Source: Enterobacter oligotrophicus
GTDB lineage: Bacteria > Pseudomonadota > Gammaproteobacteria > Enterobacterales > Enterobacteriaceae
Assembly: GCF_009176645.1 (NCBI RefSeq)
Contig: NZ_AP019007.1
Coordinates: forward strand, 558,001 to 622,000
Length of the DNA: 64,000 nt
Direction of reading: 5' to 3'
Shown here: positions 32,760 through 42,036 of the stretch, one piece after another
How positions within the stretch are numbered: the stretch's first letter is position 1
Layout of the letters: every line of letters starts with the position of its first letter
Translations under genes and position numbers: made by a program
The notes under the pieces: generated by a model
Databases searched by the model: none
Seen by the model: only the letters and a program-made list of their open reading frames with translations
Told to the model about the DNA's origin: nothing

Positions 32760-34124
32760 GTGATTAGTATATTCGACATGTTCAAAGTGGGAATTGGTCC
32801 TTCTTCTTCCCATACTGTCGGGCCGATGAAGGCCGGTAAACAGTTCGTCGATGATCTGGTCGAAAAAGGATTACTGGAAAGCGTTACCCGTGTCGCCGTG
32901 GATGTCTACGGCTCGCTGTCTCTCACGGGTAAAGGCCACCACACCGATATCGCCATTATTATGGGTCTGGCAGGTAACATGCCGGACACTGTTGATATTG
33001 ATGCCATTCCGGCATTCATCCGCGACGTGGAAACGCGCGGACGCCTGCTGCTGGCGAACGGCCAGCACGAAGTGGATTTCCCGCAGGATGACGGCATGCG
33101 TTTTCGCAGCGACAACCTGCCGCTGCATGAAAACGGCATGACCATCCACGCCTGGAACGGCGAGAAAGAAATTTACAGCAAAACGTATTACTCCATTGGC
33201 GGTGGTTTCATCGTCGATGAAGAGCACTTTGGCAAAGAATCCGCAGGCGATGTCAACGTGCCGTATCCGTTCAAATCGGCGACTGAGATGCTTGCGTTTT
33301 GCAAAGAGACGGGCTTGTCGCTCTCCGGCATGGTGATGCAGAACGAACTGGCGCTGCACAGCAAAAAAGAGATTGAAGACTATTTTGCCAACGTGTGGCA
33401 GACCATGCGCGCCTGTATCGACCGCGGCATGAACACCGAAGGCGTGCTGCCGGGCCCTCTGCGCGTACCGCGCCGTGCTTCAGCGTTGCGCCGTATGCTG
33501 GTCACCACCGACAAATACTCCAACGATCCAATGAACGTGGTGGATTGGGTGAATATGTTTGCGCTGGCGGTGAACGAAGAGAATGCGGCAGGTGGACGTG
33601 TTGTTACCGCGCCAACGAACGGCGCGTGCGGTATCGTTCCGGCAGTGCTGGCTTACTATGACCACTTTATCGAGCCTGTGACTGCAGACATCTACATTCG
33701 TTATTTCCTGGCGGCAGGCGCGATTGGCGCATTGTATAAGATGAATGCGTCGATCTCGGGTGCTGAAGTGGGCTGCCAGGGTGAAGTGGGTGTGGCCTGT
33801 TCCATGGCCGCAGCGGGCCTTGCAGAACTGCTGGGCGCGAGCCCTGAGCAGGTGTGCGTGGCAGCGGAAATCGGCATGGAGCATAACCTCGGTCTGACCT
33901 GCGATCCGGTTGCGGGCCAGGTGCAGGTGCCGTGCATTGAGCGTAACGCCATTGCCTCGGTGAAAGCGATCAACGCCTCGCGTATGGCCATGCGCCGTAC
34001 CAGCGAACCTCGCGTATCGCTGGATAAGGTTATCGAAACCATGTACGAAACCGGCAAAGACATGAACGCGAAGTACCGTGAGACCTCCCGTGGCGGTCTG
34101 GCTATTAAGGTGCAGTGCGACTAA
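32760..34124 (+). CDS. sdaA: L-serine deaminase I
   Basis: Iron-sulfur L-serine ammonia-lyase producing pyruvate and ammonia. 454 residues, same as E. coli. N-terminal beta domain with GPSSSHTVGPMKAG; C-terminal alpha domain with cluster cysteines in TNGACGIVP, GCQGEVGVACSMAAAG and LTCDPVAGQVQVPCIERNA. GTG start at 32760 after AGGAG; an in-frame GTG at 32754 would place the AGGAG too close. The 180-bp upstream gap suggests its own promoter in addition to readthrough from pabB-nudL. Confidence 0.97.
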   Translation: MISIFDMFKVGIGPSSSHTVGPMKAGKQFVDDLVEKGLLESVTRVAVDVYGSLSLTGKGHHTDIAIIMGLAGNMPDTVDIDAIPAFIRDVETRGRLLLANGQHEVDFPQDDGMRFRSDNLPLHENGMTIHAWNGEKEIYSKTYYSIGGGFIVDEEHFGKESAGDVNVPYPFKSATEMLAFCKETGLSLSGMVMQNELALHSKKEIEDYFANVWQTMRACIDRGMNTEGVLPGPLRVPRRASALRRMLVTTDKYSNDPMNVVDWVNMFALAVNEENAAGGRVVTAPTNGACGIVPAVLAYYDHFIEPVTADIYIRYFLAAGAIGALYKMNASISGAEVGCQGEVGVACSMAAAGLAELLGASPEQVCVAAEIGMEHNLGLTCDPVAGQVQVPCIERNAIASVKAINASRMAMRRTSEPRVSLDKVIETMYETGKDMNAKYRETSRGGLAIKVQCD

Positions 34125-34132
34125 TACTCCTT

Positions 34133-34165
34133 TCGCCCGTCTGCAACGGATGGGCGAATTTTTTC
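34133..34165 (+). terminator. Terminator of sdaA
   Basis: TTCGCCC (34133-34139) pairs with GGGCGAA (34153-34159), then TTTTTT. Confidence 0.85.
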
Positions 34166-34254
34166 CTCACGTCTCGTCTGATGACGCATTCCCCACTACA
34201 CTTTCTCTGTTGCTTCCGGCTTTTGGGGCTGGCAGCGTAACGGGCGACCGTGTC

Positions 34255-35853
34255 ATGCAAAATGCACAAACGATAATCAAAAAATATCGCCGAAAACGCG
34301 TTATCGTCTGTGGGACGGTTGCGCTCCTTACGCTCATCCTCACGCTGGGCATCCGCTTTATTTCACAGCGTAATAGTAATCAGGATCGGATACTCGAATT
34401 TGCCAGCCATACCGTTCACTCGCTGGATAATATTTTGCTTTCACTGGAAAACAGCCGTGACGCGCTACTCCCTCTGGTGGGGCAACCCTGCCCACAGGCT
34501 CACCTTGTGTTGCGAAAGCAAGCCGCCATTCTGCAGACCGTACGTTCTATTGCCCTGATTAAAGAAGGCATCCTCTACTGTTCAAGTATTTTCGGAACGC
34601 GGCGTGTACCGATAAACGATTTTCAAGCGGTTTTGCCCGCCGCAGAGCCAAAGCTAATTTTATCGACGGATCAGTGGCTGTTGAAAGGCAGCCCGATCCT
34701 TGTCCAGTGGTATCCCGTCTCTCTGAGCGGTCAGGATGGGGTGATGGAGATTGTGAATATCGATCTCATCACCAAAATGATACTTGAGCCACAACGACCG
34801 CTGATTACTGACGTTGTGCTGAGAGTGGGCGACAGTTTTCTGCGTTACGGCCAGCAGGTCACTGACAAATTAACGTTGAGCAGCAACGATGCGCGGATGC
34901 AGCAAGCCTCAGCGCATTATCCTTTCACTATTACCGTAAGCAGCCCTGGTCCGGGCAAAATGGCGCTAAAAAATCTCCCCACGCAACTTCCACTGGCGCT
35001 AATGCTCAGTTTACTGGTGGGTTATATTGTCTGGCTGGCCACCGCACGCCGGATGAGCTTCACCTGGGAGATCAACATGGGGCTTGCGGCGCGGGAATTT
35101 GAGCTTTTCTGCCAGCCGCTGGTGAATGCCCGCACCCAGGACTGCATCGGTGTTGAGATCCTGCTGCGCTGGAAGAACCCGCGTCAGGGCTGGATCTCAC
35201 CCGACGTGTTTATCCCACTGGCGGAGGAACATAACCTGATTGTGCCGCTGACCCGCTACGTCATCAGCGAAACGGTACGCCAGATAGGGTATTTCCCGGC
35301 ATCAAGCGGTTTTCATATTGGCATCAACGTTGCCGCCAGCCATTTTCGTCACGCCGCCCTGCTGCAGGATCTCAACCGCTCCTGGTTCAGCGCCAGGCCG
35401 ATTCAGCAACTGGTGATTGAACTGACAGAGCGTGATGCGCTGAAGGATGTGGATTATCGCATTGTCCGTGAGCTGCATCATAAAGGAGTGAAACTTGCCA
35501 TTGATGACTTCGGCACCGGGAACAGTTCCCTCTCCTGGCTCGAAAAACTTCATCCGGACGTGCTGAAAATTGACCGGTCCTTCACCACTGCAATCGGGAC
35601 CGATGCCGTGAATTCGACGGTGATGGATATCATTATTGCTCTGGGGCAACGGCTGAATATTGAACTGGTTGCAGAAGGGGTTGAAACCGAGGAGCAGTCG
35701 CGGTATTTGCGTCGCCACGGTGTGCATATCTTGCAGGGATTTTTCTATGCCCGGCCCATGCCGCTGCGGGAGTTTCCGAAATGGCTGGCGGGGAGCACGC
35801 CCCCGCCAGCGCATCATAACGGACACATCGTGCCCTTGATGCCATTACGTTAG
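34255..35853 (+). CDS. pdeD: c-di-GMP phosphodiesterase PdeD (CSS-motif plus EAL)
   Basis: 532 residues: N-terminal TM (about 18-38), periplasmic CSS-motif redox-sensing domain (cysteine in LYCSSIFGTR, plus QPCPQAH), second TM (about 245-262), then a cytoplasmic EAL domain. The signature glutamate is in VEILLRW (EIL for EAL); DDFGTGNSS and EGVETEEQ are intact, so an active phosphodiesterase is expected. In the family, the periplasmic cysteine pair controls activity via DsbA/DsbB; dsbB is in this window. ATG 34255 gives the E. coli length; the frame is open upstream across the sdaA terminator. Confidence 0.93.
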   Translation: MQNAQTIIKKYRRKRVIVCGTVALLTLILTLGIRFISQRNSNQDRILEFASHTVHSLDNILLSLENSRDALLPLVGQPCPQAHLVLRKQAAILQTVRSIALIKEGILYCSSIFGTRRVPINDFQAVLPAAEPKLILSTDQWLLKGSPILVQWYPVSLSGQDGVMEIVNIDLITKMILEPQRPLITDVVLRVGDSFLRYGQQVTDKLTLSSNDARMQQASAHYPFTITVSSPGPGKMALKNLPTQLPLALMLSLLVGYIVWLATARRMSFTWEINMGLAAREFELFCQPLVNARTQDCIGVEILLRWKNPRQGWISPDVFIPLAEEHNLIVPLTRYVISETVRQIGYFPASSGFHIGINVAASHFRHAALLQDLNRSWFSARPIQQLVIELTERDALKDVDYRIVRELHHKGVKLAIDDFGTGNSSLSWLEKLHPDVLKIDRSFTTAIGTDAVNSTVMDIIIALGQRLNIELVAEGVETEEQSRYLRRHGVHILQGFFYARPMPLREFPKWLAGSTPPPAHHNGHIVPLMPLR

Positions 35854-35859
35854 AAAGGC

Positions 35860-37419
35860 TTATTCTTCTTCGTCATGTGCTGATTGCTCTTTAACAATGC
35901 GCACCATATCAACGCGATAGTCGTTGGCTTCGACAATCGTGATATGTAACGGCGGCAATTCAATGACATCGCCGACATGCGGGATTTGCCCGTTAACAGC
36001 AATGACCAGCCCTGCCACGGTGGCAATGTCTTCATCGTCATTAACGACGTTTTCTACACCCAGCGTATGCGAGAGCGCATGCAGGTCGGTCGTTCCTTTC
36101 ACCAGCCAGCCTTCACCATCAGCAACGATTTCCGGCGTTTCGTCCGCATCCGGGAACTCGCCGGCAATCGCTTCAAGTACGTCCAGCGGCGTGACAAGGC
36201 CCTGCACCACGCCAAACTCGTTGGTCACGATGACGAAGCTCCCGCGCGCGCGGCGCAGCACACCCAGCAGGTTAATAGGGTCCAGCGTTTCCGGTACGAC
36301 AATAGCAGGCGACGCGGCCGCAATGGCTTCAACGTTGACGCCCTCTTCCAGCGCCACCAGCATCTCTTTTGCACGCACCACGCCGATGATTTCATCCAGT
36401 TCACCGCGGCAAACCGGGAACAGGCTGTGCGGTGAAGAGAGCAACTGCTGGCGGATCTCATCGACGCTCAGATTGGCATCTACCCAGCTGATTTCACCGC
36501 GCGGGGTCATAATGCCGCGCAGCGAGCGGGACGCCAGGGAGAGTACGCCGTTAATCATGTAGCGCTCTTCTTCCACAAATGCGCCTTCAGGAACCGGAAC
36601 CGGATTGCGGCTCTCGGAATCAGACTGCACGTTTACCTGGCGACGACCGCCCATCAGACGCAGGATGGCGTCCGCGGTGCGGGCACGCAGCGGCAATGTG
36701 GACTGCTGCTTAATAAAGTTACGACGCGCAATCTGGTTAAACAGCTCGATAAGAATCGAGAAGCCAATCGCGGCGTACAGGTAGCCTTTCGGAATATGGA
36801 AGCCAAAGCCTTCCGCCACCAGGCTCAGACCAATCATCAGCAGGAAGCTCAGACACAGCACCACCACCGTCGGGTGTTGGTTCACGAAACGCGTCAGCGG
36901 TTTCGAGGCCAGCAGCATGACCGCCATTGCAATGACAACCGCCGCCATCATGACCGGCAGGTGGTTCACCATGCCGACCGCCGTGATCACCGCATCCAAT
37001 GAGAAGACGGCATCCAGCACGACAATCTGCAGAACAACAACCCAGAAGCTGGCATAGCCTTTACCGTGACCGTCATCGTGCTGACGGTTCTCCAGCCGTT
37101 CATGTAGCTCTGTTGTGGCTTTGAACAGCAGGAATATCCCCCCCAGCAACATGATCAGGTCACGTCCTGAGAAGGTGAAATCCATGACGGTAAACAGCGG
37201 TTTCGTCAGCGTAACCATCCACGAAATCACGGACAGCAGTGCCAGACGCATAACCAGCGCCAGCGAGAGGCCAATCAGACGTGCTTTATCACGCTGTTTT
37301 GGCGGTAGCTTATCCGCGAGGATGGCGATAAACACCAGGTTATCAATGCCGAGAACGATCTCCAGCACAACCAGCGTGAGCAATCCCACCCAGATTGACG
37401 GGTCCATTAAGAATTCCAT
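35860..37419 (-). CDS. yoaE: TerC/CBS/CorC membrane protein YoaE
   Basis: 519-residue inner-membrane protein. TerC-type TM domain (about 1-235; [18 protein letters not shown] and [16 protein letters not shown], with the paired acidic residues typical of TerC ion-handling proteins), then CBS pair (about 300-430) and a CorC/HlyC transporter-associated domain (about 435-515). Transported species is unknown; the TerC relatives Alx and MeeF-like proteins act on metals such as manganese. Own AGGAG (37429-37433) precedes ATG 37419. A 52-codon ORF overlaps this start by 13 nt. Confidence 0.92.
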   Translation of the reverse strand: MEFLMDPSIWVGLLTLVVLEIVLGIDNLVFIAILADKLPPKQRDKARLIGLSLALVMRLALLSVISWMVTLTKPLFTVMDFTFSGRDLIMLLGGIFLLFKATTELHERLENRQHDDGHGKGYASFWVVVLQIVVLDAVFSLDAVITAVGMVNHLPVMMAAVVIAMAVMLLASKPLTRFVNQHPTVVVLCLSFLLMIGLSLVAEGFGFHIPKGYLYAAIGFSILIELFNQIARRNFIKQQSTLPLRARTADAILRLMGGRRQVNVQSDSESRNPVPVPEGAFVEEERYMINGVLSLASRSLRGIMTPRGEISWVDANLSVDEIRQQLLSSPHSLFPVCRGELDEIIGVVRAKEMLVALEEGVNVEAIAAASPAIVVPETLDPINLLGVLRRARGSFVIVTNEFGVVQGLVTPLDVLEAIAGEFPDADETPEIVADGEGWLVKGTTDLHALSHTLGVENVVNDDEDIATVAGLVIAVNGQIPHVGDVIELPPLHITIVEANDYRVDMVRIVKEQSAHDEEE

Positions 37420-37565
37420 GACAAGCTCCTGCTAAAGGAATGACCAAACGGTGCCCCGATTAGAGTGGGCGAATCAATGGCAGACAGAGTTGATGCGTGG
37501 CGAGGTTCGCCGGTGAAAAAGGCGCGAAATGGCCTGGTAGATGACTGACGTCGGTGACGATCCAT
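37407..37565 (-). CDS. 52-codon upstream ORF overlapping the yoaE start
   Basis: Reading from ATG 37565 gives an uninterrupted 52-residue frame ([17 protein letters not shown]..., ending RSLSWNS) whose TAA at 37407-37409 lies inside yoaE, overlapping its first 13 nt. That arrangement suggests translational coupling. Arg/Ser-rich and not hydrophobic. No strong ribosome site at normal spacing: GGAG lies about 20 nt upstream, separated by a GGGC-AGCA-GCCC hairpin that could shorten the distance. I recall a small E. coli gene, yoaL, in this position, but could not compare sequences, so no symbol is given. It may be chance. Confidence 0.45.
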   Translation of the reverse strand: MDRHRRQSSTRPFRAFFTGEPRHASTLSAIDSPTLIGAPFGHSFSRSLSWNS

Positions 37566-37715
37566 ACAGTGGGCTGCTGCCCTCTACTCCTGAACAATTA
37601 AACGGAGGCTAAACATATCAGAGACAACAGCTTTTTAGCAAAGATTTACGTTCCTTTGCAAAGATCTGTAACACAAGTGCTTTACCCTACAGGAAAATCT
37701 GTAATGCGAAGCTAA

Positions 37716-37737
37716 ATTACGGATCTTCATCACATAA
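37716..37737. promoter_or_regulatory. Probable CRP site of manXYZ
   Basis: ATTACGGATCTTCATCACATAA: perfect TCACA half, weak left half (ACGGA for TGTGA). E. coli manXYZ requires CRP, which supports the assignment. Confidence 0.45.
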
Positions 37738-37738
37738 A

Positions 37739-37762
37739 TTATTTTTTCACTATCTAAAATAA
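37739..37762. promoter_or_regulatory. Mlc/NagC-type operator of manXYZ
   Basis: TTATTTT-N10-AAAATAA, a 7-bp inverted repeat with the spacing and AT-rich arms of Mlc/NagC operators, placed beside the CRP site. E. coli manX is repressed by Mlc and NagC. Confidence 0.6.
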
Positions 37763-37882
37763 TTCGCGGAAGTCTTAGTTTATTGAACTCTAACCCTTAT
37801 CTGAATCGATTCGGTTTACGAGATACGATTCTCAGTACGACTGCCCGGCAGGCGTATTAATGATAATAAAAGGAGGTAGCAA

Positions 37883-38845
37883 GTGACCATTGCTATTGTC
37901 ATAGGCACACATGGTTGGGCTGCAGAACAGCTACTCAAAACCGCAGAGATGCTGTTAGGCGAGCAGGAAAACGTCGGCTGGATCGATTTCGTTCCCGGTG
38001 AAAACGCCGAGACGCTGATAGAGAAGTACACTGCTCAACTGGAAAAGCTGGATACCAGCAAAGGCGTGCTGTTTCTCGTTGATACATGGGGCGGCAGTCC
38101 GTTTAACGCGGCCAGCCGTATTGTCGTCGATAAAGAGCATTATGAAGTCGTCGCAGGGGTGAATATCCCGATGCTGGTGGAAACCTTCATGGCACGTGAC
38201 GACAACCCGAGTTTCGATGAACTGGTGGCGCTGGCCGTTGAAACCGGTCGCGAAGGCGTGAAAGCGCTGAAAGCACAGCCAGTTGAGAAACCCGCTCCAG
38301 CCGTTGCGGCACCGAAAGCTGCAGCACCCGCGAAGCCGATGGGCCCGAACGATTATATGGTTATCGGCCTTGCCCGTATCGATGACCGTCTGATCCACGG
38401 CCAGGTGGCAACGCGCTGGACCAAAGAAACGAACGTTAAGCGCATTATCGTGGTCAGCGACGACGTCGCCGCCGACAAGGTGCGTAGTACCCTTCTGACT
38501 CAGGTTGCACCGCCGGGCGTTACCGCGCACGTGGTGGATGTCGCCAAAATGATCCGCGTTTATAACAACCCGAAATATGCGGGTGAACGCGTGATGCTCC
38601 TGTTCACAAACCCGACAGACGTCGAGCGCATTGTTGAAGGCGGCGTGAAAATCACCTCCGTCAACATTGGTGGTATGGCTTTCCGTCAGGGCAAAACGCA
38701 GGTCAACAACGCGATTTCAGTCGACGAGAAAGATATCGAGGCATTCAACAAACTGAATGCGCGCGGTATTGAGCTGGAAGCCCGTAAGGTTTCCACAGAT
38801 CAGAAACTGAAAATGATGGATTTGATCGGCAAAGTTGGGAAATAA
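37883..38845 (+). CDS. manX: PTS mannose transporter EIIAB
   Basis: Cytoplasmic IIAB subunit of the mannose/glucosamine PTS, 320 residues. IIA phospho-His10 in GTHGWAAEQ; an Ala/Pro/Lys linker (about 133-152); IIB phospho-His172 in DDRLIHGQVATRW. GTG start after AAAGGAGGTAGC. First gene of manXYZ. In E. coli the mRNA is a target of SgrS RNA; not examined here. Confidence 0.97.
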   Translation: MTIAIVIGTHGWAAEQLLKTAEMLLGEQENVGWIDFVPGENAETLIEKYTAQLEKLDTSKGVLFLVDTWGGSPFNAASRIVVDKEHYEVVAGVNIPMLVETFMARDDNPSFDELVALAVETGREGVKALKAQPVEKPAPAVAAPKAAAPAKPMGPNDYMVIGLARIDDRLIHGQVATRWTKETNVKRIIVVSDDVAADKVRSTLLTQVAPPGVTAHVVDVAKMIRVYNNPKYAGERVMLLFTNPTDVERIVEGGVKITSVNIGGMAFRQGKTQVNNAISVDEKDIEAFNKLNARGIELEARKVSTDQKLKMMDLIGKVGK

Positions 38846-38892
38846 GCCCGCGCCGGTTTTTCACATAAAGCATAGGTAATAGGAGAAGTACA

Positions 38893-39693
38893 ATGGAGAT
38901 TACCACTCTTCAGATTGTGCTGGTGTTCATCGTCGCGTGTATTGCGGGTATGGAATCCGTACTTGATGAATTTCAGTTCCACCGTCCTCTGGTGGCCTGT
39001 ACGTTGATTGGTGCCGTTCTCGGTGATATGAAAACCGGTATCATCATCGGTGGTACGCTGGAGATGATCGCCCTCGGCTGGATGAACATCGGTGCGGCGG
39101 TTGCGCCTGATGCCGCGCTGGCGTCCATTATTTCAACCGTTCTGGTTATTGCCGGTCACCAAAGCATCGGTGCAGGTATCGCCCTGGCTATCCCGCTGGC
39201 AGCAGCAGGCCAGGTTCTGACCATCATCGTTCGTACTATCACCGTTGCATTCCAGCACGCGGCAGATAAGGCGGCCGAAAATGGCAACCTGACGGCGCTA
39301 TCCTGGATTCACGTCTCGTCCCTGTTCCTGCAGGCGATGCGTATCGCTATCCCGGCCGTAATCGTTGCAATCTCTGTAGGAACCAGTGAAGTTCAGGGCA
39401 TGCTGAATGCGATCCCTGAAGTGGTCACCAGCGGTCTGAACATTGCCGGTGGTATGATCGTGGTAGTAGGTTATGCGATGGTTATCAACATGATGCGCGC
39501 AGGCTACCTGATGCCGTTCTTCTATCTCGGCTTCGTTACCGCTGCATTCACTAACTTTAACCTGGTTGCTCTGGGTGTGATTGGTGCAGTGATGGCGATT
39601 CTCTACATCCAGCTGAGCCCGAAATATAACCGCGTTGCGGGTGCCCCAGCGCAGGCTGCTGGTAATAACGATCTCGATAACGAACTGGACTAG
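38893..39693 (+). CDS. manY: PTS mannose transporter EIIC
   Basis: 266-residue integral membrane subunit forming the sugar channel with ManZ. Hydrophobic throughout, with FQFHRPLVACTLIGAVLGD and GWMNIGAAVAPDAALAS typical of mannose-family IIC. 47 nt after manX, preceded by AGGAGAAG. Confidence 0.97.
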   Translation: MEITTLQIVLVFIVACIAGMESVLDEFQFHRPLVACTLIGAVLGDMKTGIIIGGTLEMIALGWMNIGAAVAPDAALASIISTVLVIAGHQSIGAGIALAIPLAAAGQVLTIIVRTITVAFQHAADKAAENGNLTALSWIHVSSLFLQAMRIAIPAVIVAISVGTSEVQGMLNAIPEVVTSGLNIAGGMIVVVGYAMVINMMRAGYLMPFFYLGFVTAAFTNFNLVALGVIGAVMAILYIQLSPKYNRVAGAPAQAAGNNDLDNELD

Positions 39694-39705
39694 CAGGTGA
39701 GCGAA

Positions 39706-40557
39706 ATGGTTGATATGACTAAAACTACCACTGAGAAAAAACTCACTCCGGGTGATATTCGTGGCGTGTTCATCCGTTCTAACCTGTTTCAGGGTTCATG
39801 GAACTTCGAACGTATGCAGGCGCTGGGCTTCTGCTTCTCCATGGTGCCGGCAATCAAACGCCTGTATCCGGAAAACAACGAAGCACGTCGTCAGGCGATT
39901 AAGCGTCACCTGGAATTCTTCAACACCCATCCTTATGTAGCAGCACCGGTACTGGGCGTTACGCTGGCGATGGAAGAACAACGTGCCAACGGCGCAGAGA
40001 TTGACGATGGTGCCATCAACGGTATCAAAGTCGGTCTGATGGGCCCGCTGGCTGGCGTAGGTGACCCAATCTTCTGGGGTACCGTGCGTCCGGTCTTTGC
40101 GGCACTGGGTGCCGGTATCGCGATGAGCGGCAGCCTGCTTGGTCCACTGCTGTTCTTCATCCTGTTCAATGCGGTGCGTCTGCTGACCCGTTACTACGGC
40201 GTAGCTTACGGCTACCGTAAAGGCGTGGATATCGTTAAGGATATGGGCGGCGGCTTCCTGCAAAAACTGACTGAGGGGGCGTCAATCCTCGGCCTGTTTG
40301 TCATGGGGGCGCTGGTTAACAAGTGGACACACGTGAACATCCCGCTGGTGGTATCGACCATCACCGGCCAGGATGGTCAGACCCGTGTCACCACCGTACA
40401 GACCATTCTGGACCAGCTGATGCCGGGCCTTGTCCCGCTGCTGCTGACCTTCGCCTGTATGTGGTTGCTGCGTAAGAAAGTTAACCCACTCTGGATCATC
40501 GTTGGCTTCTTCGTCATCGGTATCGCGGGCTACGCTATCGGCCTGCTGGGTCTGTAA
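39706..40557 (+). CDS. manZ: PTS mannose transporter EIID
   Basis: 283-residue membrane subunit of the mannose PTS, also part of the lambda DNA and microcin entry route in E. coli. Conserved SNLFQGSWNFERMQALGFCFSMVPA split by normal family residues, and GPLAGVGDPIFWGTVRPV. ATG 39706 with AGGTGA 5 nt upstream gives the E. coli length; GTG 39697 is an alternative. Confidence 0.97.
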   Translation: MVDMTKTTTEKKLTPGDIRGVFIRSNLFQGSWNFERMQALGFCFSMVPAIKRLYPENNEARRQAIKRHLEFFNTHPYVAAPVLGVTLAMEEQRANGAEIDDGAINGIKVGLMGPLAGVGDPIFWGTVRPVFAALGAGIAMSGSLLGPLLFFILFNAVRLLTRYYGVAYGYRKGVDIVKDMGGGFLQKLTEGASILGLFVMGALVNKWTHVNIPLVVSTITGQDGQTRVTTVQTILDQLMPGLVPLLLTFACMWLLRKKVNPLWIIVGFFVIGIAGYAIGLLGL

Positions 40558-40575
40558 GACATAACGTTATATATG

Positions 40576-40600
40576 CCGGGGGCTTGCCCCCGGTTTTTTT
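40576..40600 (+). terminator. Terminator of manXYZ
   Basis: CCGGGGGC-TT-GCCCCCGG followed by seven T, 18 bp past the manZ stop. Confidence 0.92.
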
Positions 40601-40613
40601 ATCTGGAGGATGA

Positions 40614-41072
40614 ATGACTGTCACGGACATCGTACTGGTTTTGTTTATTGTTGCCCTTCTGGCTTACGCGATCTATGACGAGTTCATCATGCCCCGCCGC
40701 CACGGCGAGACGCTACTTGCCCTTCCCCTCCTGCGACGCGGTCGCGTTGATGCGTTTATCTTCGCTGGCCTGATCGTCATTCTGATTTACAACAACGTCA
40801 CCAGCCACGGTGCAATATTAACCACATGGTTATTATGTGCGCTGGCATTAATGGCCGTTTATCTCTTCTGGGTCCGTACGCCTAAAATCATTTTCAAAAA
40901 AGCGGGATTCTTCTTCGCCAATGTGTGGATAGAATATAACCGTATTAAAGAGATGAATTTATCTGAAGACGGTGTATTAGTGATGCAATTAGAACAGCGC
41001 CGCCTGCTTATTCGCGTCAGGAATATAGACGACCTCGAAAAAATATATAAGTTACTTGTTAGAACTCAATAA
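40614..41072 (+). CDS. yobD: DUF986 inner-membrane protein YobD
   Basis: 152-residue protein with two or three TM segments in its first 90 residues and a hydrophilic C-terminal part ([21 protein letters not shown]...). Family function unknown. ATG 40614 follows TGGAGGATGA. It sits after the man terminator, so it is either expressed by readthrough or from a weak promoter. Confidence 0.9.
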   Translation: MTVTDIVLVLFIVALLAYAIYDEFIMPRRHGETLLALPLLRRGRVDAFIFAGLIVILIYNNVTSHGAILTTWLLCALALMAVYLFWVRTPKIIFKKAGFFFANVWIEYNRIKEMNLSEDGVLVMQLEQRRLLIRVRNIDDLEKIYKLLVRTQ

Positions 41073-41078
41073 GTTAGA

Positions 41079-41098
41079 CACATAGCTTTGGCTATATT
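41079..41098. promoter_or_regulatory. MntR box 1 upstream of mntP
   Basis: CACATAGC-TTTG-GCTATATT, 14 of 16 matches to AACATAGC-N4-GCTATGTT. MntR activates mntP in E. coli when manganese is high. Confidence 0.75.
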
Positions 41099-41119
41099 CT
41101 GGCGTTTTCTCATACAATG

Positions 41120-41139
41120 AATATAGCCTGAGCTATATT
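41120..41139. promoter_or_regulatory. MntR box 2 upstream of mntP
   Basis: AATATAGC-CTGA-GCTATATT, a perfect palindrome with one change per arm from the MntR consensus. Centre lies 41 bp from box 1. Confidence 0.75.
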
Positions 41140-41189
41140 CCGAAGAGATATTTCACTTATACTTATTAACGTTATTTTTACGCATAAAT

Positions 41190-41208
41190 CTAAATGAAAA
41201 TCGTTATC
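41190..41208. promoter_or_regulatory. Fur box upstream of mntP
   Basis: CTAAATGAAAATCGTTATC matches about 15 of 19 positions of the Fur consensus. E. coli mntP is reported to be under both MntR and Fur. Confidence 0.65.
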
Positions 41209-41277
41209 AATGAGTTAATGAAATAATACTTCTCTGTTGTTGTTTTATATTCTCAAAATATGTTAAGGTTGCGCCCG

Positions 41278-41400
41278 TCGTTGGGGAGTAGCCGATTTCC
41301 TGCTCACAGGAAATGTACGTGTCAACATACTCGTTGAAAAACGTGGCACGTACGGATCGCTTTCAGCACATTTACGTGCAGGGTGGTCAGGCGAGACCAT
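41278..41400 (+). ncRNA. yybP-ykoY manganese riboswitch of mntP
   Basis: Contains the family's conserved blocks: GGGGAGTAG (41283-41291), CAACATACTC (41323-41332) and GGCGAGACC (41390-41398), with pairing arms GTACGTG/CACGTAC between. In E. coli, Mn2+ binding to this leader increases mntP expression. Ends about 70 nt before the mntP start. Confidence 0.93.
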
Positions 41401-41469
41401 AGATACATCAACTGCTGTTTACTGGGGGCAGTGATGTGTCATATGGATATCCCCGGTCTGGACGCTCTT

Positions 41470-42036
41470 ATGAATATCTCCGCTACGATCCTTCTGGCTT
41501 TCGGCATGTCCATGGACGCATTTGCTGCGTCGATCGGCAAAGGTGCCACGCTCCACAAACCTAAATTCTCTGAAGCACTGCGTACCGGTCTGATCTTTGG
41601 CGCTATCGAAACGCTGACACCGCTTATCGGCTGGGGTCTTGGCATGCTCGCCAGCCAGTTTGTGCTGGAGTGGAATCACTGGATCGCGTTTGTGCTGCTG
41701 GTGTTCCTCGGCGGCCGAATGGTTCTTGAAGGTTTTCGCGCTAACAGCGATGAAGATGACGAGCCTCAGCACCGCCACGGCTTCTGGCTACTGGTAACAA
41801 CCGCGATTGCCACCAGCCTTGACGCGATGGCGGTTGGGGTCGGTCTGGCATTCCTGCAGGTCAATATTATTGCCACCGCGCTGGCAATTGGTTGCGCCAC
41901 GCTGATTATGTCAACGGTGGGAATGATGGTCGGCCGCTTTATTGGTCCGCTGCTGGGCAAACGAGCCGAGATCTTAGGGGGCATCGTGTTAATTGGGATT
42001 GGTGCCCAGATCCTCTGGGCACACTTCGCGGGTTAA
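41470..42036 (+). CDS. mntP: Manganese efflux pump MntP
   Basis: 188-residue inner-membrane Mn2+ exporter with six TM segments in two related halves, each with the conserved aspartate motif ([14 protein letters not shown] and [11 protein letters not shown]). ATG 41470 gives exactly the E. coli length; the frame is open upstream into the riboswitch, but those codons are RNA-structural. Transcription and translation are under MntR, Fur and the Mn riboswitch listed above. Its 3' end overlaps the convergent rlmA stop by 4 nt. Confidence 0.96.
   Translation: MNISATILLAFGMSMDAFAASIGKGATLHKPKFSEALRTGLIFGAIETLTPLIGWGLGMLASQFVLEWNHWIAFVLLVFLGGRMVLEGFRANSDEDDEPQHRHGFWLLVTTAIATSLDAMAVGVGLAFLQVNIIATALAIGCATLIMSTVGMMVGRFIGPLLGKRAEILGGIVLIGIGAQILWAHFAG

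Larger units (their letters stand above)
37566..37882. promoter_or_regulatory. yoaE-manX divergent control region
   Basis: About 317 bp of AT-rich non-coding DNA holding the promoters of manXYZ (rightward) and of the yoaE leader (leftward). CRP- and Mlc/NagC-type sites are listed separately. Confidence 0.6.

Noticed and set aside
37560..37600. A second yybP-ykoY riboswitch in the yoaE leader
   Set aside because: GGAGTAG is present but the CATACTC and GGCGAGACC blocks are not; kept only as a low-level lead.
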